Source of the DNA: Alistipes sp.
GTDB taxonomy: Bacteria; Bacteroidota; Bacteroidia; Bacteroidales; Rikenellaceae
Assembly (NCBI GenBank): GCA_017465575.1
Contig: JAFTVX010000028.1
Span: 1 to 44,058, forward strand
DNA: 44,058 nucleotides
Direction of reading: 5' to 3'
The position numbers were made by a program, and so were the translations under genes. A model generated the notes under the pieces. It was not told the DNA's origin. It did no database searches and was given only the letters and a program-made list of their open reading frames with translations. Below, piece after piece: positions 41,812-44,058 of the stretch (the stretch's first letter is position 1; the number at the start of each line of letters is the position of its first letter).

Positions 41812-43701
41812 ATGCCCTTGGGGCAAAATGTAGTAGCTATGGCAGAGGAGAAAAAGAGATATCTTGATACGATTAACTCACCCGCAGACCTCAAGCGTCT
41901 TAGGGTTGAGGAGCTTGAGGCGGTATGCGCAGAACTCCGAGAGTATATCTTGGAGTGTTGCGCCGTAAACCCAGGCCACCTCGGCTCGAGTCTTGGTGCT
42001 GTGGAGCTTGCCGTGGCTCTGCACTATGTCTACGACACCCCTGCCGACCGCCTTGTGTGGGATGTCGGTCATCAGGCATATGCCCATAAGATTCTTACAG
42101 GTCGCCGTGAGGCATTCCGCAACAACCGCACCCGTGGTGGCATCAGTGGCTTCCCGCGCATGGCAGAGAGCGAGTATGACGCCTTTGGTGGTGGACACTC
42201 GTCGGTGAGCATATCGGCAGCCTTCGGTATGGCAAAGGCTATCGAGATGCAGGGTGGCAAGGAGCATGTGGTCGCCGTTATTGGTGATGGCGCTCTTACG
42301 GGCGGTTTGGCATTCGAGGCACTCAACAATGCTGGTGTCTCGCCCACGACCGACCTTCTTGTCGTGCTCAACGACAACGAGATGTCTATCGACGAGCCTG
42401 CTGGCGCTCTCGACCGCTACTTGGTGCGTATGTCTACCTCGAAGTGGTACAACTCGTTGAAGCGCACCCTTTGGCGTATGTTGTCTGTTGCACCTCCCGT
42501 GCTTAACTTTATCCGAAAGTCGGGCAACGCCATAAAGCAGGGACTTCTTAAAAATAGCAACCTCTTCGAGAGCCTTAACCTCCGATATTTCGCCCCCGTC
42601 GATGGCCACGATGTTGTGGAGTTGGTGCATACCTTGCGTAGCTTGAAGCGTATCGGTGGCCCCAAGTTGCTGCATATCAAGACCCGCAAGGGCAAGGGCT
42701 ATGCCCCCGCAGAGGCAGACCCCTCGGTATGGCACGCACCCGGCAAGTTCGATGTAAAGACTGGCGAACGCATCAAGGGTGCCTACGCCGCCTCGCGCTA
42801 TCAGGATGTCTTTGGAGAAACACTGCTCGACCTTGCTCGTCGTGATGAGCGCATCGTGGGCATCACACCCGCAATGCCCTCGGGATGCTCGCTCAATATT
42901 ATGATGCGCGAGATGCCCGAACGCTGCTTCGATGTCGGTATTGCTGAGGGCCACGCCGTAACATTCTCGGCAGGCTTGGCGGCACAGGGTGCACGCCCCT
43001 TCTGCAATATCTACTCGTCGTTTATGCAACGCGCCTACGACAATGTAATCCACGATATAGCACTTCAGAATCTCCCCGTTGTCCTCTGCCTCGACCGTGC
43101 AGGCATCGTTGGTGAGGATGGCGCAACACACCACGGCGCCTTCGATATGGCATACTTCGGCTGTGTGCCTAACCTAACTATCGCAGCACCGCGTAACGAG
43201 CTGATGCTCCGACAGATGATGTATACCGCATTGCAGCAGGAGTCGCCCTCGGTACTGCGCTATCCACGAGGTGTTGGCGAGGGTGTTGAGTGGCAGGGTG
43301 TACCATTTGAGAGTGTCGAAGTGGGCAAGGGCGAGTGCCTTAGAGAGGGCTCGGATGTCGCTGTGTTGGCTGTTGGCACAATGGCAAATGTGGCGATGCG
43401 TGCTGCTGAGAAGAGTTCAAAGAGTGTTGCGGTCTACGACTTGCGCTATGTAAAGCCTTTGGATGAGAGGCTTATCTTGGATGTTGCCCGCCGCTTTAAG
43501 CGTATTATCACCATCGAGGATGGTATCTTGCGAGGTGGCGTTGGCGAGACCATCGCTGCACTTATCGCCCGCAATGGCCTATCGCCTAAGATTACAACCT
43601 TGGGCATCAACGATAGCTTTGTCGAGCACGGCAAGCCCGCCGAACTCTATGCCGACTGCGGCTATGATGAGGGGGCGCTGCTAAGAGCGATTGAGAAATA
43701 G
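41812..43701 (+). CDS. dxs: 1-deoxy-D-xylulose-5-phosphate synthase
   Basis: 629 residues. It condenses pyruvate and glyceraldehyde 3-phosphate with thiamine diphosphate, the first step of the MEP isoprenoid pathway. GHLGSSLGAVELAVALHYVYD (about 57-75) and WDVGHQAYAHKIL are followed by the ThDP/Mg motif VIGDGALTGGLAFEALNNAG (about 155-175), the pyrimidine domain with HHGAFDMAYF, and a complete transketolase C-domain. The ATG at 41839 (MAEEKKRYLDTINSP) is at least as likely as that at 41812, because homologues begin close to LDTINSP. It stands alone with its own terminator. Confidence 0.96.
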   Translation: MPLGQNVVAMAEEKKRYLDTINSPADLKRLRVEELEAVCAELREYILECCAVNPGHLGSSLGAVELAVALHYVYDTPADRLVWDVGHQAYAHKILTGRREAFRNNRTRGGISGFPRMAESEYDAFGGGHSSVSISAAFGMAKAIEMQGGKEHVVAVIGDGALTGGLAFEALNNAGVSPTTDLLVVLNDNEMSIDEPAGALDRYLVRMSTSKWYNSLKRTLWRMLSVAPPVLNFIRKSGNAIKQGLLKNSNLFESLNLRYFAPVDGHDVVELVHTLRSLKRIGGPKLLHIKTRKGKGYAPAEADPSVWHAPGKFDVKTGERIKGAYAASRYQDVFGETLLDLARRDERIVGITPAMPSGCSLNIMMREMPERCFDVGIAEGHAVTFSAGLAAQGARPFCNIYSSFMQRAYDNVIHDIALQNLPVVLCLDRAGIVGEDGATHHGAFDMAYFGCVPNLTIAAPRNELMLRQMMYTALQQESPSVLRYPRGVGEGVEWQGVPFESVEVGKGECLREGSDVAVLAVGTMANVAMRAAEKSSKSVAVYDLRYVKPLDERLILDVARRFKRIITIEDGILRGGVGETIAALIARNGLSPKITTLGINDSFVEHGKPAELYADCGYDEGALLRAIEK

Positions 43702-43737
43702 AGCGCATCAGCAGGTCGTTACCATTTAATAATAGAG

Positions 43738-43777
43738 AGGCCGACTAAAAAGTGATTTTTGGTCGGCCTTGTTGTTT
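43738..43777 (+). terminator. Terminator of dxs
   Basis: AGGCCGACTAAAAA (43738-43751) and TTTTTGGTCGGCCT (43756-43769) form a 14-bp stem with one G-T pair around GTGA, followed by T-rich sequence. It lies 36 nt past the stop codon. From here to 43896 no gene is seen; the stretch includes the end of the IS element. Confidence 0.85.
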
Positions 43778-43896
43778 ATGTTTGCGATAGTCGAAAAAAA
43801 GAGTTGCAAGATAAATAACTAGAAAATATTAGTATCTTTTTTACAGATGCCGCTTATAGGCGTTCATACATCGCTAAAATGCCATTTATAAACTCC

Positions 43897-44058
43897 CTAT
43901 GCAGGTTGTTTATTAGCATTTCGTATTGCTAGAGTTCTGATATATTTTCGGATATTATGTGCCGTGGCGATTGTTGCAAACTCCGCCTTTACCATCGTGT
44001 GTCCACGATAGTTAAAGCGTTTGAAATGGTTATCATATTTTATCTGTCCAAATACCGC
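43897..44058 (-). mobile_element. IS transposase, C-terminal 53 residues (partial, runs off the window)
   Basis: Reading the minus strand from the window edge gives an uninterrupted frame to a TAG at 43897-43899. It includes GQIKYDNHFKRFNYRGHTMV and the pattern VKAEFATIATAHNIRKYI, then a basic tail. This is like the C-terminal end of DDE transposases of the IS1182/DDE_Tnp_1_6 type (RGxxxVKAEF...AHNxRK). The catalytic residues and the other IS end lie beyond the window. The frame is too short to have been picked up by length-based gene calling. Confidence 0.75.

Noticed and set aside
41878-43134. 418-residue minus-strand reading frame
   Set aside because: Antisense to dxs, with Cys/His/Ala-rich composition and no family motif, so a shadow frame.

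Overview
The window looks like chromosomal DNA of a Bacteroidota gut-type bacterium, most likely order Bacteroidales and perhaps close to Alistipes/Rikenellaceae. The grounds are promoters of the TTTG - 19/20 nt - TAnnTTTG type, no Shine-Dalgarno signals, short lipoprotein signal peptides, TonB-family and DUF4270 proteins, and conserved Bacteroidota gene neighbourhoods (ftsX-DUF3098-uppP-truB-queA; pyrH/frr). Genus placement is inference. About 35 protein genes are supported. No rRNA, tRNA or CRISPR array was seen.

Layout. 1-2200: no convincing gene; nested hairpins, a 192-bp palindromic element and a 1.36-kb array of about 28 short palindromes. 2261-8479 (+): pheS, a TPR protein, an EnvC-like protein, ybeY and mnmG, tightly packed. 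8747-13418 (-): ilvE, metG and two TonB-C-domain paralogues. 14097-15978 (+): a histidine kinase/response regulator pair. 16077-25732 (-): a Cys/Glu-rich lipoprotein, three tandem Big2-type lipoproteins, a secreted C1 peptidase, topA and a DUF4270 lipoprotein. 25719-33053 (-): a truncated glycogen-synthase-like protein, then queA, truB, uppP, DUF3098, ftsX and a YfhO-family membrane protein, read in the order yfhO to queA. 33200-33748 (-): an AT-rich lipoprotein that looks foreign. 33964-39301 (+): a polyprenyl diphosphate synthase, an FHS-type MFS sugar transporter and an ABC-2 exporter. 39655-41576 (-): pyrH, a TlpA-like thioredoxin and frr. 41812-43701 (+): dxs. 43897-44058 (-): the C-terminal end of an IS transposase.

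Function. The genes are mostly core: translation and tRNA modification (pheS, metG, mnmG, queA, truB, frr, ybeY), isoprenoid and undecaprenyl metabolism (dxs, polyprenyl synthase, uppP), envelope and division (EnvC-like, ftsX, lipoproteins), and nucleotide/DNA functions (pyrH, topA).

The unusual content is between the genes. Several families of structured repeats share one property: stem sequences differ between copies but stay complementary, while loops or junction cores stay the same. They are (i) the palindrome array at 595-1954; (ii) 92-194 bp elements at 231-422, 26567-26760 and 41585-41676 with a shared TTTCG..C.CTTTTG core; (iii) composite multi-hairpin elements at 13747-13963 and 35070-35295 ending in a four-helix, cloverleaf-like fold; (iv) inverted elements at 36627-36757 and 39531-39656, each directly after a stop codon and together flanking the ABC exporter. 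Such covariation suggests selection on folded RNA or single-stranded DNA, or mobilisation by a hairpin-recognising transposase. Family membership could not be checked against any database.
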